DNA of 64,000 nt from Caldithrix sp964598255 (GTDB taxonomy: Bacteria > Calditrichota > Calditrichia > Calditrichales > Calditrichaceae). The position numbers and the translations under genes were made by a program. The notes under the pieces are model-generated. The model was not told where the DNA came from, ran no database searches, and saw only the letters and a program-made list of their open reading frames with translations. The DNA lies in NCBI GenBank assembly GCA_964598255.1, contig CAZRBA010000105.1:1-64000 (forward strand), written 5' to 3'. Positions 26,995 through 35,528 of this stretch are shown piece by piece (position 1 is the stretch's first letter; every line of letters starts with the position of its first letter).

Positions 26995-28470
26995 ATGTCC
27001 CAAATACCGAACCATTTGTCTGCAAAAAATAATCCGATATGGTCGGAACAAATTTTTCATCAATTGTGGAACCATGCTTCCGACGGTATGTTGCTGGTAG
27101 ATGCACAGGGCAAAATTTTAGCGGTAAACGAAGCCTATTGCCGACTGGTACGCATGGAACGTGAACAACTTTTGGGTCGCTCTTTTGCCGTGGTTTACCA
27201 TCCCGATGAACGCGGCGAACTTACGGAACAATTCGAACTGTGTCTGGGACAGGCCAAAATAGCACCCTCTCACGAAGCACAATACAAAATGTGGTTTGGC
27301 GAAACCCTATGGCTGGAATTTTCGCATGCGTCTTTGCATCTTCCCCAAATCGGACAAGCGGTTTTAAGTATTGTAAAAGATATCACGGCGCGTAAACGTA
27401 TGCATCTCGATTTGGCTGATAGCGAAAAACGGTTTCGCATGCTTTTTAACAATGCCAACGATCCGGCCTTTGTGAACCATTTAAGTTCGGACAACCGTTT
27501 CGAACACTTTATCGAAGTAAATCAAAGCGCATGTGAAACGTACTTATACTCTCGCGAAGAATTTTTGCGCCTTACGCCCTTGGCTCTCATCCCGCCGGAA
27601 TATCGTAAAAAAGAACAGAGCGCATTGGAAACCCTGATTAAAACCGGCCATGTAATTTATGAAGTTGAACACTATCGTAAAGATAAGCGCCGCATTCCGG
27701 TTGAAATAAGTGCTCATTTGTTCGAATACAAAAACAAGCCGACCGTACTTTCCATCGTACGCAATATTTCGGAACGTAAACGTGCTCAGGAAGCTTTGCA
27801 GCATTCCAGCGAACAATTGCGGCAATTGGCCTCGCGCCTTCATAGCATCCGCGAGGAAGAACGGGCCATGATTGCCCGCGAAATTCACGACGAACTGGGC
27901 CAGTTGCTTACCGTGTTAAAAATCGAAATTTCTTTGCTTTGCAAAAAGCAAAGTCAGGAACAACCGGAAACCGCAAAAAAAGTACAAACTATTTCCGATT
28001 TAATCAATCGGGCCGTGGAATCCGTTCAACAAATTTCCAGCAAACTCCGGCCTGGTATTCTGGACGAAGTGGGACTTGTTGCCGCCATCGAATGGCAAGC
28101 AAAAGAGTTTAGTGCCCATACGGGTATTCAATGTCGTTTTTCTTTACCCAGCGAAATTAACGAACTTACGCGGGAAAAATCAACGGCCCTTTTTCGTATT
28201 TTTCAGGAAGCGCTTACTAACGTTGCACGCCACGCTCAGGCCGAACGGGTTTCGATCTTTTTGAAAAAAAAGCGTCAGGGTGTTATCTTGGAAATCACAG
28301 ACAACGGGTGTGGTATTAAGCCCCAACAAATCGAATCGTCACGATCGTTGGGAATTTTGGGCATGCGTGAACGGGCATCGATGTTTGGCGGAACCATGAG
28401 TATTCGCGGAGTTCCGGGCAAAGGAACGTATGTAAAGGTAGAAATGCCATTTGATGATGAACCGTTTTAA
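26995..28470 (+). CDS. PAS-domain sensor histidine kinase (NarL-type, HisKA_3)
   Basis: A soluble 491-residue kinase without transmembrane segments. PAS domain 1 spans about 20-135 (DGMLLVDAQGKILAVNEAY) and PAS 2 about 145-265. The HisKA_3 dimerisation domain has the phosphoacceptor His298 in AREIHDELGQ, and the ATPase domain has ALTNVARHA, ITDNGCGI and LGILGMRERA. Kinases of this class usually pair with a LuxR-type response regulator, but none is nearby, so it is an orphan. A GTG at 26983 is in frame; I prefer the ATG at 26995, which has GGGGTG at good spacing. With the preceding gene only 18 bp away, the two are probably co-transcribed. Confidence 0.88.
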   Translation: MSQIPNHLSAKNNPIWSEQIFHQLWNHASDGMLLVDAQGKILAVNEAYCRLVRMEREQLLGRSFAVVYHPDERGELTEQFELCLGQAKIAPSHEAQYKMWFGETLWLEFSHASLHLPQIGQAVLSIVKDITARKRMHLDLADSEKRFRMLFNNANDPAFVNHLSSDNRFEHFIEVNQSACETYLYSREEFLRLTPLALIPPEYRKKEQSALETLIKTGHVIYEVEHYRKDKRRIPVEISAHLFEYKNKPTVLSIVRNISERKRAQEALQHSSEQLRQLASRLHSIREEERAMIAREIHDELGQLLTVLKIEISLLCKKQSQEQPETAKKVQTISDLINRAVESVQQISSKLRPGILDEVGLVAAIEWQAKEFSAHTGIQCRFSLPSEINELTREKSTALFRIFQEALTNVARHAQAERVSIFLKKKRQGVILEITDNGCGIKPQQIESSRSLGILGMRERASMFGGTMSIRGVPGKGTYVKVEMPFDDEPF

Positions 28471-28515
28471 ACCCGAAACATTGATCAAAACCCCAAAAAA
28501 TTAGGAATCGGTTTT

Positions 28516-29343
28516 TTGATATTGAATCGAACAAAATTCACTCGGATCAAAAAGGACATCGGAACAATTGTTCGTAAAAGTGACTGGTCAATTTATTTTT
28601 TGTCTTTAGCAAAAAAGAACAGTTCCTTATGGATTTTAACCTTAGCTTTAATGCTCCCCCGGTTAACATTTGCCCAAACGGTGTCGGCCGATAGCCTAAA
28701 ACCTTTAAATCCCTATGCGGTTACCGTGCGCTCACTAATTATGCCGGGCTGGGGTCAGGTTACGGAAGAACGCTTGCCCCAAGCCGTTTTTTTTTACGTA
28801 GCATGCGGACACTTTTACTATCAGGCCGCCTATCATTACTATCATTACCAAAAAGGCCGGGCAGAGCATCATTTAAATTCTTTTAAATGGAATTTGAGCG
28901 CCGGAGTATTTATGCACATAATAAATGTGGCAGACGCAGCCGATGTGGCCTTTCGCCAAAAGCCAACGGGCTGGCATGGCGGGCTTTTTTCGGACAAGCC
29001 GTTAAAATCACCGTGGGGTGCCGCCGTTCGTTCGGCCATGATTCCCGGATGGGGGCAATGGTACACGGCCTCCTATTGGAAAGCGGGGGCATTTTTGGCT
29101 GTGAATGCTTACCTTTTAACGCGGGTAAAACTGGCTGATAATTTGTACCACCAAACGCGCGAAAGCAAATATAGGGACGAACGCTCAAAATATATTTGGT
29201 ATTGGGGCGCCGCTTACTTTTTAACCATTGCCGACGCTTACGCCAGCGCGTATCTTTACAAATTTGACGAAGCAATGAAATTAACCGTTACCCCTTGGGC
29301 CGGGCCCCACTTGGCAGGAGTGCAATTTTATGTGGCGTTTTAG
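28516..29343 (+). CDS. DUF5683 domain protein with duplicated PGWGQ motif
   Basis: A 275-residue secreted or membrane-associated protein of unknown function. A hydrophobic segment at about 36-53 (ILTLALMLPRLTFAQ) looks like a signal peptide, suggesting cleavage after FAQ. The mature part contains VRSLIMPGWGQ and VRSAMIPGWGQ exactly 100 residues apart, each followed by a hydrophobic helix, so the domain looks internally duplicated. The PGWGQ hairpin is characteristic of DUF5683 proteins of FCB-group bacteria. No ATG is available: TTG at 28516 after AGGA is the best start I can offer, with TTG at 28522 or 28600 as alternatives. It overlaps the next gene by 14 bp. Confidence 0.7.
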   Translation: MILNRTKFTRIKKDIGTIVRKSDWSIYFLSLAKKNSSLWILTLALMLPRLTFAQTVSADSLKPLNPYAVTVRSLIMPGWGQVTEERLPQAVFFYVACGHFYYQAAYHYYHYQKGRAEHHLNSFKWNLSAGVFMHIINVADAADVAFRQKPTGWHGGLFSDKPLKSPWGAAVRSAMIPGWGQWYTASYWKAGAFLAVNAYLLTRVKLADNLYHQTRESKYRDERSKYIWYWGAAYFLTIADAYASAYLYKFDEAMKLTVTPWAGPHLAGVQFYVAF

Positions 29344-29728
29344 CAAACAGTTTATTTTTATTCTCCTTATGATAGGCGGATGGTCAACCTGGCTGCAAGC
29401 CAAACCCTGGGCCAGCAAAGATTCCCTTGCCGATCGCGCGCAAGTTCAAATCAACGAAGAAATTAGTGACCGCTGGATTGCACCGGACAAAGGCTTGCAC
29501 CTTTTGGGCAGCATGATGCTAACCATTGCCGGCAGTAAAACATTACGGCAAAACTTCGGCCTTAAATCTCATTCCAGTACAAAATGGGCCATGGGTTTTA
29601 CTTTTTGTCTTGGCTTTGGAAAAGAAGTACGCGATTCCACCCGACCGCATAATATCTTCTCATGGAAAGATTTAACAGCCGATGTTCTGGGTATTTTAAT
29701 TGGGAGAACCATTCTTGAGCTTAAATAA
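29330..29728 (+). CDS. YfiM/DUF2279-like lipoprotein-type or secreted protein
   Basis: A 132-residue protein with an N-terminal signal or membrane segment (about 5-24, ending LQAK) and a compact domain. The pattern DKGLHLLGSMMLT, then FGKEVRDSTRPHNIFSWKDL and ADVLGILIG, is that of YfiM/DUF2279 and VanZ-like small membrane proteins: a His near the first helix and a K-E-x-x-D / SWKDLxAD pair. The function of the family is unknown. The ATG has AGGAGT 8 bp upstream, inside the end of the DUF5683 gene. It overlaps the PHP gene that follows, so the three form one translational unit. Confidence 0.7.
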   Translation: MWRFSKQFIFILLMIGGWSTWLQAKPWASKDSLADRAQVQINEEISDRWIAPDKGLHLLGSMMLTIAGSKTLRQNFGLKSHSSTKWAMGFTFCLGFGKEVRDSTRPHNIFSWKDLTADVLGILIGRTILELK

Positions 29729-30785
29729 AGAAAATTTACTAAAAGATTATTTCACCTATACTGGCATAATTCATATTCATTCCACTTTTAGCGACGGAAC
29801 CCGTCCGATTCCGGAAATAGCACAAATTGCCAATGAGTTGGGAGACATTCATTTTATTCTTATTACCGATCACAACACCCTACAAGGAAAACGGGATGGC
29901 TTTGAGGGCTGGTACGGAAACGTGTTGGTCGGCGTAGGTAGCGAAATTAATGACCGAGACGACCGCAACCACTACTTGGCTTTTGATATCGACCGGGAAT
30001 TTGGCCCTGAAAACACGGCCGAGGAATACGTTAACGGAGTGGATGCACTGGGCGGTATCGGTTTTATTGCACACCCGGATGAAAGCCGTGCGCATATTCG
30101 TAAATATCCGCCGTACCCGTGGACTCTGTGGGATTCCGACCGTTTTCACGGAATCGAGATCTGGAATCAAATGTCCGAATGGATGGAAGGGCTTACACAT
30201 CTCAACAAATTCTGGCGCATTTTGCATCCCAGACGTTCTATTGTCCGCCCCAAAGAACAAACTTTGCAACGCTGGGACGCTCTTAATTTAAAACGCCGTG
30301 TGGTAGGCATTGGCGGAGTGGATGCGCACGGTTTTTTACATCGTTTGTTCGGTGGATTTGCCATTCGCGTTTTCCGCTACAAGGTATCGTTCCGTACGAT
30401 TCGTACCCATATACTTTCCCCAGCGCGTTTAACGCCCAAAACCGATTATCGGGTAGCATTAAAAGAAATTTACGCTGCATTACGCGCCGGACACTGCTAT
30501 ATTTCGCATGCTTATCTGGGTTCTGCGGTTAATTTCTCTTTTTGGGCAAAAAATAGTATCGGAATAGCCGCCATGGGCGATTCGTTACCATTTCGCAATG
30601 GCACCGAACTGGTAGTTCAATTGCCTCAAAAAGCTCGGGTTACATTGGTTCGTAACGGACAAACCATTGCCCGAAAAAAGGGAGACGAACTTTACTTTCC
30701 TATTTCCGAAGCCGGTATTTACCGCGTAGAAATCAGCATAGATAATCGTCCGTGGATTTACTCCAACCACATTCGTTTGCTATAA
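29715..30785 (+). CDS. PHP-domain phosphoesterase-like protein
   Basis: The N-terminal half is a PHP metal-dependent phosphoesterase domain: GIIHIHSTFSDGTRPI gives the HxH motif, LITDHNTL the next metal ligand, followed by GFIAHPDE and GIGGVDAHGF with further His and Asp ligands. The last 100 residues look beta-rich (LPFRNGTELVVQLP, YRVEISIDNRPWIYSNHIR) and resemble the extra C-terminal domain of larger PHP proteins. The substrate is unknown; relatives cleave nucleotide or sugar phosphates. No ATG exists. TTG at 29715 has GGGAGA at ideal spacing, so I chose it over the TTG at 29700; it overlaps the previous gene by 14 bp. Confidence 0.8.
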   Translation: MSLNKENLLKDYFTYTGIIHIHSTFSDGTRPIPEIAQIANELGDIHFILITDHNTLQGKRDGFEGWYGNVLVGVGSEINDRDDRNHYLAFDIDREFGPENTAEEYVNGVDALGGIGFIAHPDESRAHIRKYPPYPWTLWDSDRFHGIEIWNQMSEWMEGLTHLNKFWRILHPRRSIVRPKEQTLQRWDALNLKRRVVGIGGVDAHGFLHRLFGGFAIRVFRYKVSFRTIRTHILSPARLTPKTDYRVALKEIYAALRAGHCYISHAYLGSAVNFSFWAKNSIGIAAMGDSLPFRNGTELVVQLPQKARVTLVRNGQTIARKKGDELYFPISEAGIYRVEISIDNRPWIYSNHIRLL

Positions 30786-30839
30786 ATAAAAAAATTCTCG
30801 GAAAACAAATACCGTAAGTATCCGTAATTAAATTCTCCT

Positions 30840-30868
30840 TTGAAAAATTCGTAAATAAATTTTATTTT
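30840..30868 (+). promoter_or_regulatory. Predicted promoter of the UbiA-family gene
   Basis: TTGAAA (30840-30845), 17 bp and TATTTT (30863-30868) lie 30 bp upstream of the ATG at 30899. The leader would be short and has no clear Shine-Dalgarno sequence. Confidence 0.45.
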
Positions 30869-30898
30869 AGAAAATCGTCTTAAGAAAAAAATGTAAAT

Positions 30899-31864
30899 AT
30901 GACAACTAAAAACGTCCGTTCTCTGCTAAAATCGCTCGATTATTTTTTTGTTCTGCGCCCCATGCTGTTTTATCCGGGATGGTCTACCTTATTGGCCGGA
31001 TATTTAATCATATTTAAGTCGCAGTATTATTTGTCTTTTCATACTGCGCGATTAAATTACGTTCATATTGCCTTGTTACTTGCAATATTTGCAGGGGCCA
31101 TGGGTGCCAGTTTTTTACTCAATCAATTGGCCGATGTACAAAGCGATCTTAAAAACAACAAACTTTTTCTGATTTCGGAAGGACACATCAGCAAACGAAG
31201 AGCCATCATCGAAGTAGTCGCACTCATTATAGTCACTTTGTTTTTAAGTTTTTTACAGGGAATGCGGATTTTTGTCGCCGTGGCTCTTTTTATGGTGTTA
31301 ACCGGCTATTTGTACAATTTTAGTCCGTTCAAGTTTAAAGACAAACCGTGGTGGAGTTTATGGGCCAATGCCGGCATGGGATTTTTGGCTTTTGCCGTAG
31401 GTTGGCTTGCAGCTATGCCTGTAATTTCGTGGCAGATGCTCATCGATTCGCTTCCGTATTTGTTTTTAAATACGGCACTTTATTTTTTTACCACACTCCC
31501 CGATGCGGAAGGCGACCGGGCCGCAGGCAAACAAACATTGGCCGTTAAGTACGGCAGCAAACGCATTATCGTTGCGGCATTTTTATTATTTGTACTTAGC
31601 CTTTTTTCGGCTGTTTTGCTTCAAGATCGATTGGCACTGCTAATTGTTTTGCCTGTAGCGCCGTTCTTTGTGTACACCATAATCAAACCGCAGGTCTCCG
31701 CCACTATTTTAGCTACCAAATTCAGCATTCTGTTTTTTGCAGTAGCCATTTGTTTAAAAATTCCTTATTATTTTTTATTGATGCTGGCGGGATTTTTTTT
31801 CACTCGCTGGTATTTTAAAATGAGATTTAATTACGATTATCCCAATTTTAAAGGACAAAAATAA
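30899..31864 (+). CDS. UbiA-family prenyltransferase
   Basis: An integral membrane protein of 321 residues with about eight or nine hydrophobic helices. It has both aspartate-rich motifs of the UbiA superfamily: NxxxDxxxD as NQLADVQSD (75-83) and a second DxxxD in DAEGDRAAGKQTLAVKYG (about 200-218). These bind prenyl diphosphate through magnesium. The acceptor, which might be a quinone precursor, a chlorophyll-type ring or a glycerol phosphate, cannot be told from sequence, and no pathway neighbours help. It lies alone between the PHP gene and ftsY. Confidence 0.85.
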   Translation: MTTKNVRSLLKSLDYFFVLRPMLFYPGWSTLLAGYLIIFKSQYYLSFHTARLNYVHIALLLAIFAGAMGASFLLNQLADVQSDLKNNKLFLISEGHISKRRAIIEVVALIIVTLFLSFLQGMRIFVAVALFMVLTGYLYNFSPFKFKDKPWWSLWANAGMGFLAFAVGWLAAMPVISWQMLIDSLPYLFLNTALYFFTTLPDAEGDRAAGKQTLAVKYGSKRIIVAAFLLFVLSLFSAVLLQDRLALLIVLPVAPFFVYTIIKPQVSATILATKFSILFFAVAICLKIPYYFLLMLAGFFFTRWYFKMRFNYDYPNFKGQK

Positions 31865-31933
31865 AACGGAATCTTTTTAAAAGGATAACGGTTAAAGTAC
31901 ATTCGTAAATAACAAAACATAGAAAGGGACTCC

Positions 31934-32842
31934 GTGTTCGGCAAAATAAAAGAAGGGTTGAAAAAAACCAGAGAAAATGTTTTCACAAAAATCGGTTCGG
32001 CGATTCGCTCGCATAAAAAAATAGATGACGATTTACTGGAAGAATTGGAAGAGATTCTAATTACCGGCGACGTTGGTGTGGACACCACCCTGGAAATCAT
32101 CGAAAATTTGCGCCAACGTGTACGCAAAGAAAAAGCCGAATCGCCGGAAGACTTGTACGCTTTGCTTAAAGACGAAATTCGCAAGCAATTGGAATTCCCG
32201 CCACAGCCCACCTCGGACGATCATAAACCGTTCATCGTATTGGTGGTTGGTGTAAACGGTACCGGCAAAACCACCTCCATTGCTAAGCTGGCTCATTTTT
32301 ATCAAGCACAGGGTAAAAAAGTATTATTGGCCGCCGCCGATACGTTTCGTGCCGCAGCCATTGAACAGTTGGAAATTTGGGCCAAGCGTCTGAATTGCGA
32401 TATTATTAAGCACCAGCCCAATGCCGATCCGGCCGCCGTTGTTTTTGACGCATTGAATGCTGCCAAAGCCCGCGGTGTCGATTATTTGATTATCGATACG
32501 GCCGGACGCCTGCACACCAAAGTCAATTTAATGGCCGAACTGGAAAAAATGTACAAGGTTATTCAAAAACAAATCCCCGAAGCTCCGCATGAGGTCATCT
32601 TGGTTATTGACGCAGGTAACGGGCAAAATGCCGTGAGCCAGGCCAGAGAATTCATTAAGTCGGTAAAAGTGAATTCCATTTTCCTGACCAAATTGGACGG
32701 AACGGCCAAAGGCGGTGTGGTGCTTTCCATTAAACGTCAACTGGGCATTCCGGTAAAATACATTGGCCTTGGCGAAAAAATGACCGATTTTGAGTTGTTT
32801 GATCCCAAAGAATTTGCAGAAGGGTTATTTGCCAAATCATGA
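31934..32842 (+). CDS. ftsY: Signal recognition particle receptor FtsY
   Basis: FtsY is the SRP GTPase receptor that delivers nascent membrane proteins to SecYEG. The 302-residue protein is just the NG domain with no acidic A domain. GTPase motifs: VGVNGTGKTTSIAKLA (G1), DTFRAAAIEQL, DTAGR (G3), and TKLDGTAKGGVVLS (G4). The start codon is GTG with AAAGGGA at good spacing. Its last 4 bp overlap the rimO start (ATGA), so the two are one operon. Confidence 0.97.
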   Translation: MFGKIKEGLKKTRENVFTKIGSAIRSHKKIDDDLLEELEEILITGDVGVDTTLEIIENLRQRVRKEKAESPEDLYALLKDEIRKQLEFPPQPTSDDHKPFIVLVVGVNGTGKTTSIAKLAHFYQAQGKKVLLAAADTFRAAAIEQLEIWAKRLNCDIIKHQPNADPAAVVFDALNAAKARGVDYLIIDTAGRLHTKVNLMAELEKMYKVIQKQIPEAPHEVILVIDAGNGQNAVSQAREFIKSVKVNSIFLTKLDGTAKGGVVLSIKRQLGIPVKYIGLGEKMTDFELFDPKEFAEGLFAKS

Positions 32843-34143
32843 AAAAAGTTAATGTTATTACCCTGGGTTGCCCCAAAAACATCGTCGATTCCGAAAATTT
32901 GCTTGGTTTGCTCAAGGTTAATCAATTCCAAATTACCCAAGACGCGCGCGAATCGGATGTGATTATTATTAATACCTGCGGTTTTATTACCGAAGCCAAA
33001 GAAGAATCCATTCAAACCATTCTGGAAGCTCTGGAATTAAAAAAAGAAGACCCGGCCAAAAAAGTATTTGTAGCCGGATGTTTAACCCAGCGCTATCGTC
33101 GGGAAATTGAAAAAGAAATTCCGGAAGTGGATGCCATTTTCGGCACGGAAGAATACGGCCAAATTTTAAAAGCTTTGGGTAAAGGCCATGCTGCCGTTGA
33201 CAACCTGCAACGCATCCGTTTGGTTAGTACACCTCGCCACTATGCCTATCTTAAAATTTCCGAAGGATGTAATCACACTTGCGGATTTTGCGCTATTCCG
33301 GCAATTCGCGGCAAACATCGTAGCAAACCAATCGAACAATTAGTAGAAGAAGCCGAACGTCTGGTCAAAAACGGAGCAAAAGAAATTCTTATTGTTTCGC
33401 AGGATACGTCTTATTATGGCAAAGATTTGTACGGGCAGCAAAAAATCGGGGCTTTGCTTGATAAGTTGGAAAACATTCCCGATTTAAAATGGATTCGACC
33501 TTTGTATTGGTACCCCACCAATTTTCCTCCGGAAGTGCTAGAAATGATGCAAAGCAGTCAAAAGTTGCTTCATTATTTGGATTTGCCCATTCAACACATC
33601 AGCGAACGCATGCTGCGTTTAATGCGTCGTGGAGATACGCGAAAATCCATTATCGACCTGCTGGAAACAGCACGCAAATTAGTCCCCGATATTACCTTGC
33701 GAACAACGGTTATCGTGGGGCATCCGGGTGAGCAGGATCATGACTTCCAAGAATTGTTGCAATTTGTCAGAGAAATGGAATTTGACCGTTTAGGTTCTTT
33801 TGTTTATTCCGATGAAGACGGCACCGCCTCTTACCGTTTACCGGACAAAGTGGAGGCGCATATTGCCAAGGAGCGTCAACGCCAACTGATGGAAGTACAA
33901 AGTGAAATTTCATTGCAAAAAAACCTGCGACTCGTCGGCAGGGAACTTTCGGTGCTAATTGATGAATACGATGCACAACAACACATTTATTCCGCACGTA
34001 CTTACCGGGATGCTCCGGAAATTGACAACGAAGTTCTTATCCGCGCAGCTAAGGGCAACGCCTCGTTGGTAGGCACCTTGCAAAAAGTAACCATCGAAGA
34101 TGCCAGCGAGTATGAATTGTACGGAACATTAAAAACCCTTTAA
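32839..34143 (+). CDS. rimO: Ribosomal protein uS12 methylthiotransferase RimO
   Basis: RimO is a radical-SAM enzyme that methylthiolates a conserved aspartate of ribosomal protein S12. The 434-residue protein has three parts: the UPF0004 domain with Cys11 (LGCPKNIVDSE), Cys47 and Cys81 for the auxiliary iron-sulfur cluster; the radical SAM domain with Cys144, Cys148 and Cys151 (GCNHTCGFCAIP); and a C-terminal TRAM domain. CPKNIVDSE points to RimO and not to the tRNA enzyme MiaB. It starts inside the end of ftsY by a 4-bp overlap. Confidence 0.95.
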   Translation: MKKVNVITLGCPKNIVDSENLLGLLKVNQFQITQDARESDVIIINTCGFITEAKEESIQTILEALELKKEDPAKKVFVAGCLTQRYRREIEKEIPEVDAIFGTEEYGQILKALGKGHAAVDNLQRIRLVSTPRHYAYLKISEGCNHTCGFCAIPAIRGKHRSKPIEQLVEEAERLVKNGAKEILIVSQDTSYYGKDLYGQQKIGALLDKLENIPDLKWIRPLYWYPTNFPPEVLEMMQSSQKLLHYLDLPIQHISERMLRLMRRGDTRKSIIDLLETARKLVPDITLRTTVIVGHPGEQDHDFQELLQFVREMEFDRLGSFVYSDEDGTASYRLPDKVEAHIAKERQRQLMEVQSEISLQKNLRLVGRELSVLIDEYDAQQHIYSARTYRDAPEIDNEVLIRAAKGNASLVGTLQKVTIEDASEYELYGTLKTL

Positions 34144-34163
34144 TTATCAGGAACAAAATTAGT

Positions 34164-34192
34164 TTGCATCTGCTTTAAATAAGTAGTATCGT
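34164..34192 (+). promoter_or_regulatory. Possible promoter of the GWxTD gene
   Basis: TTGCAT (34164-34169), 17 bp and TATCGT (34187-34192) lie 35 bp before the ATG at 34228. The -35 hexamer is the same as at the dcw promoter; the -10 is only a fair match. Confidence 0.35.
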
Positions 34193-34227
34193 TTAATAAA
34201 AACATTAAGTAAAAAGAGTGTTTGGCC

Positions 34228-35526
34228 ATGAAATTATTTAAGTCTCGTTTAATTGTTTTAGTGGTTTTTTTATTTAGTGTTCCCCTTTTCGCCCAATACT
34301 TGGAAACATCTAAGCAAAGCGGTATTGGGTTGCCTTTTTTTGAACTGGCCATTCAGGATGGTTTTGAAAACGATTTACAGCACCACAAACTGTTAGTTAT
34401 GGCCCATTTCCTTTACGACGATTTAACCTTTATTAAAAGCGATACATCCGGCTTTGACACCAGTTTTGAAATTTTATTTGCCGTTTACGATAAAAAAGGA
34501 AATGTGATTGACAATCATACCATCAATCGCAAAATTAATGTAAAAAATTTCAACCAAACCAACAGTCGTTCCAAATCCGTTATCATCAAAGATGAGTTTT
34601 CTTTACCACCTGGGGAATATACTTTACTGGCTAAATCTACCGATTTGATCACCAACAAATCGGCCAAACGTAAAATCAAATTTAAGATGAAAGATTTTGC
34701 CCGAAAACCACTGGCCCTTGGTACATTGCTTTTTTTGCAAGAGGTTAAAACAGATTCCACCGGAAGAGTTATTGGCTTTTTACCCACATTCGGTAACAAT
34801 TTTGCCGTAAAAAAAGGAGCCTTTTACGTTTACTTTGATGCCTACGTTAAAGATACCAATAACCCTGTTAAAATTCGTTATCAATTTAAAGGCGAACGTT
34901 TACGCGGCAACAAGCGTATTCTGGAAATCGACAGCACCGTTACCTTTATGCCTAAAACCAATATCTTTCGTCAATTATTCAAACTGGATCGCTCCCGACT
35001 GGTACACAACAAATATTTGCTAACCGTTGAACTCATCTCCGGAAAGTACAAAACAACAAGAGAACAACCCTTCTCCTTTTTCTGGACCAGCGTACCTACC
35101 ACTAAAGAAGATATTGATTTGGCATTGCGTCAGATGAGCTATATTTTGGATCCGGATACCCTAAAAAAATATTTAAAAGCACCGTTGGCCGAAAAACAAA
35201 AGTTTTTTGAACGTTATTGGAAAGAACGCGACCCCGATCCGTCGACTGCTAAAAACGAGCTTAAAGACGAATATTTTCGTCGGGTTAACTACGCGAATCA
35301 ACATTTTTCCACAATGACCTTAGACGGTTGGCAAACCGACCGCGGACGCATCCTAATTAAATTCGGTTTTCCCGATGATATCGAACGGCACCCGTTTGAA
35401 ATTGATAGCCCGCCTTACGAAATATGGCAATATTATTCCCTACGCAAAACATTCTTGTTTGTCGATTACACCGGCTTTGGCGATTACCGACTTGATCCGC
35501 GCTATATCGATATGGAATATGAATAA
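34228..35526 (+). CDS. GWxTD-domain secreted protein
   Basis: A 432-residue exported protein of unknown function. The signal peptide (about 1-22) ends at VPLFAQ. A beta-rich middle follows (about 30-280), and the C-terminal GWxTD domain contains LDGWQTDRGRILIKFG and PDDIERHPF, with a closing DYRLDPRYIDMEYE. GWxTD proteins occur in Calditrichota, Acidobacteriota, Gemmatimonadota and related groups, which is one of the stronger taxonomic clues here. The frame is open to a TTG two codons earlier, but the ATG at 34228 gives a regular signal peptide. It ends 2 bp before the convergent murA stop. Confidence 0.85.
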   Translation: MKLFKSRLIVLVVFLFSVPLFAQYLETSKQSGIGLPFFELAIQDGFENDLQHHKLLVMAHFLYDDLTFIKSDTSGFDTSFEILFAVYDKKGNVIDNHTINRKINVKNFNQTNSRSKSVIIKDEFSLPPGEYTLLAKSTDLITNKSAKRKIKFKMKDFARKPLALGTLLFLQEVKTDSTGRVIGFLPTFGNNFAVKKGAFYVYFDAYVKDTNNPVKIRYQFKGERLRGNKRILEIDSTVTFMPKTNIFRQLFKLDRSRLVHNKYLLTVELISGKYKTTREQPFSFFWTSVPTTKEDIDLALRQMSYILDPDTLKKYLKAPLAEKQKFFERYWKERDPDPSTAKNELKDEYFRRVNYANQHFSTMTLDGWQTDRGRILIKFGFPDDIERHPFEIDSPPYEIWQYYSLRKTFLFVDYTGFGDYRLDPRYIDMEYE

Positions 35527-35528
35527 AT

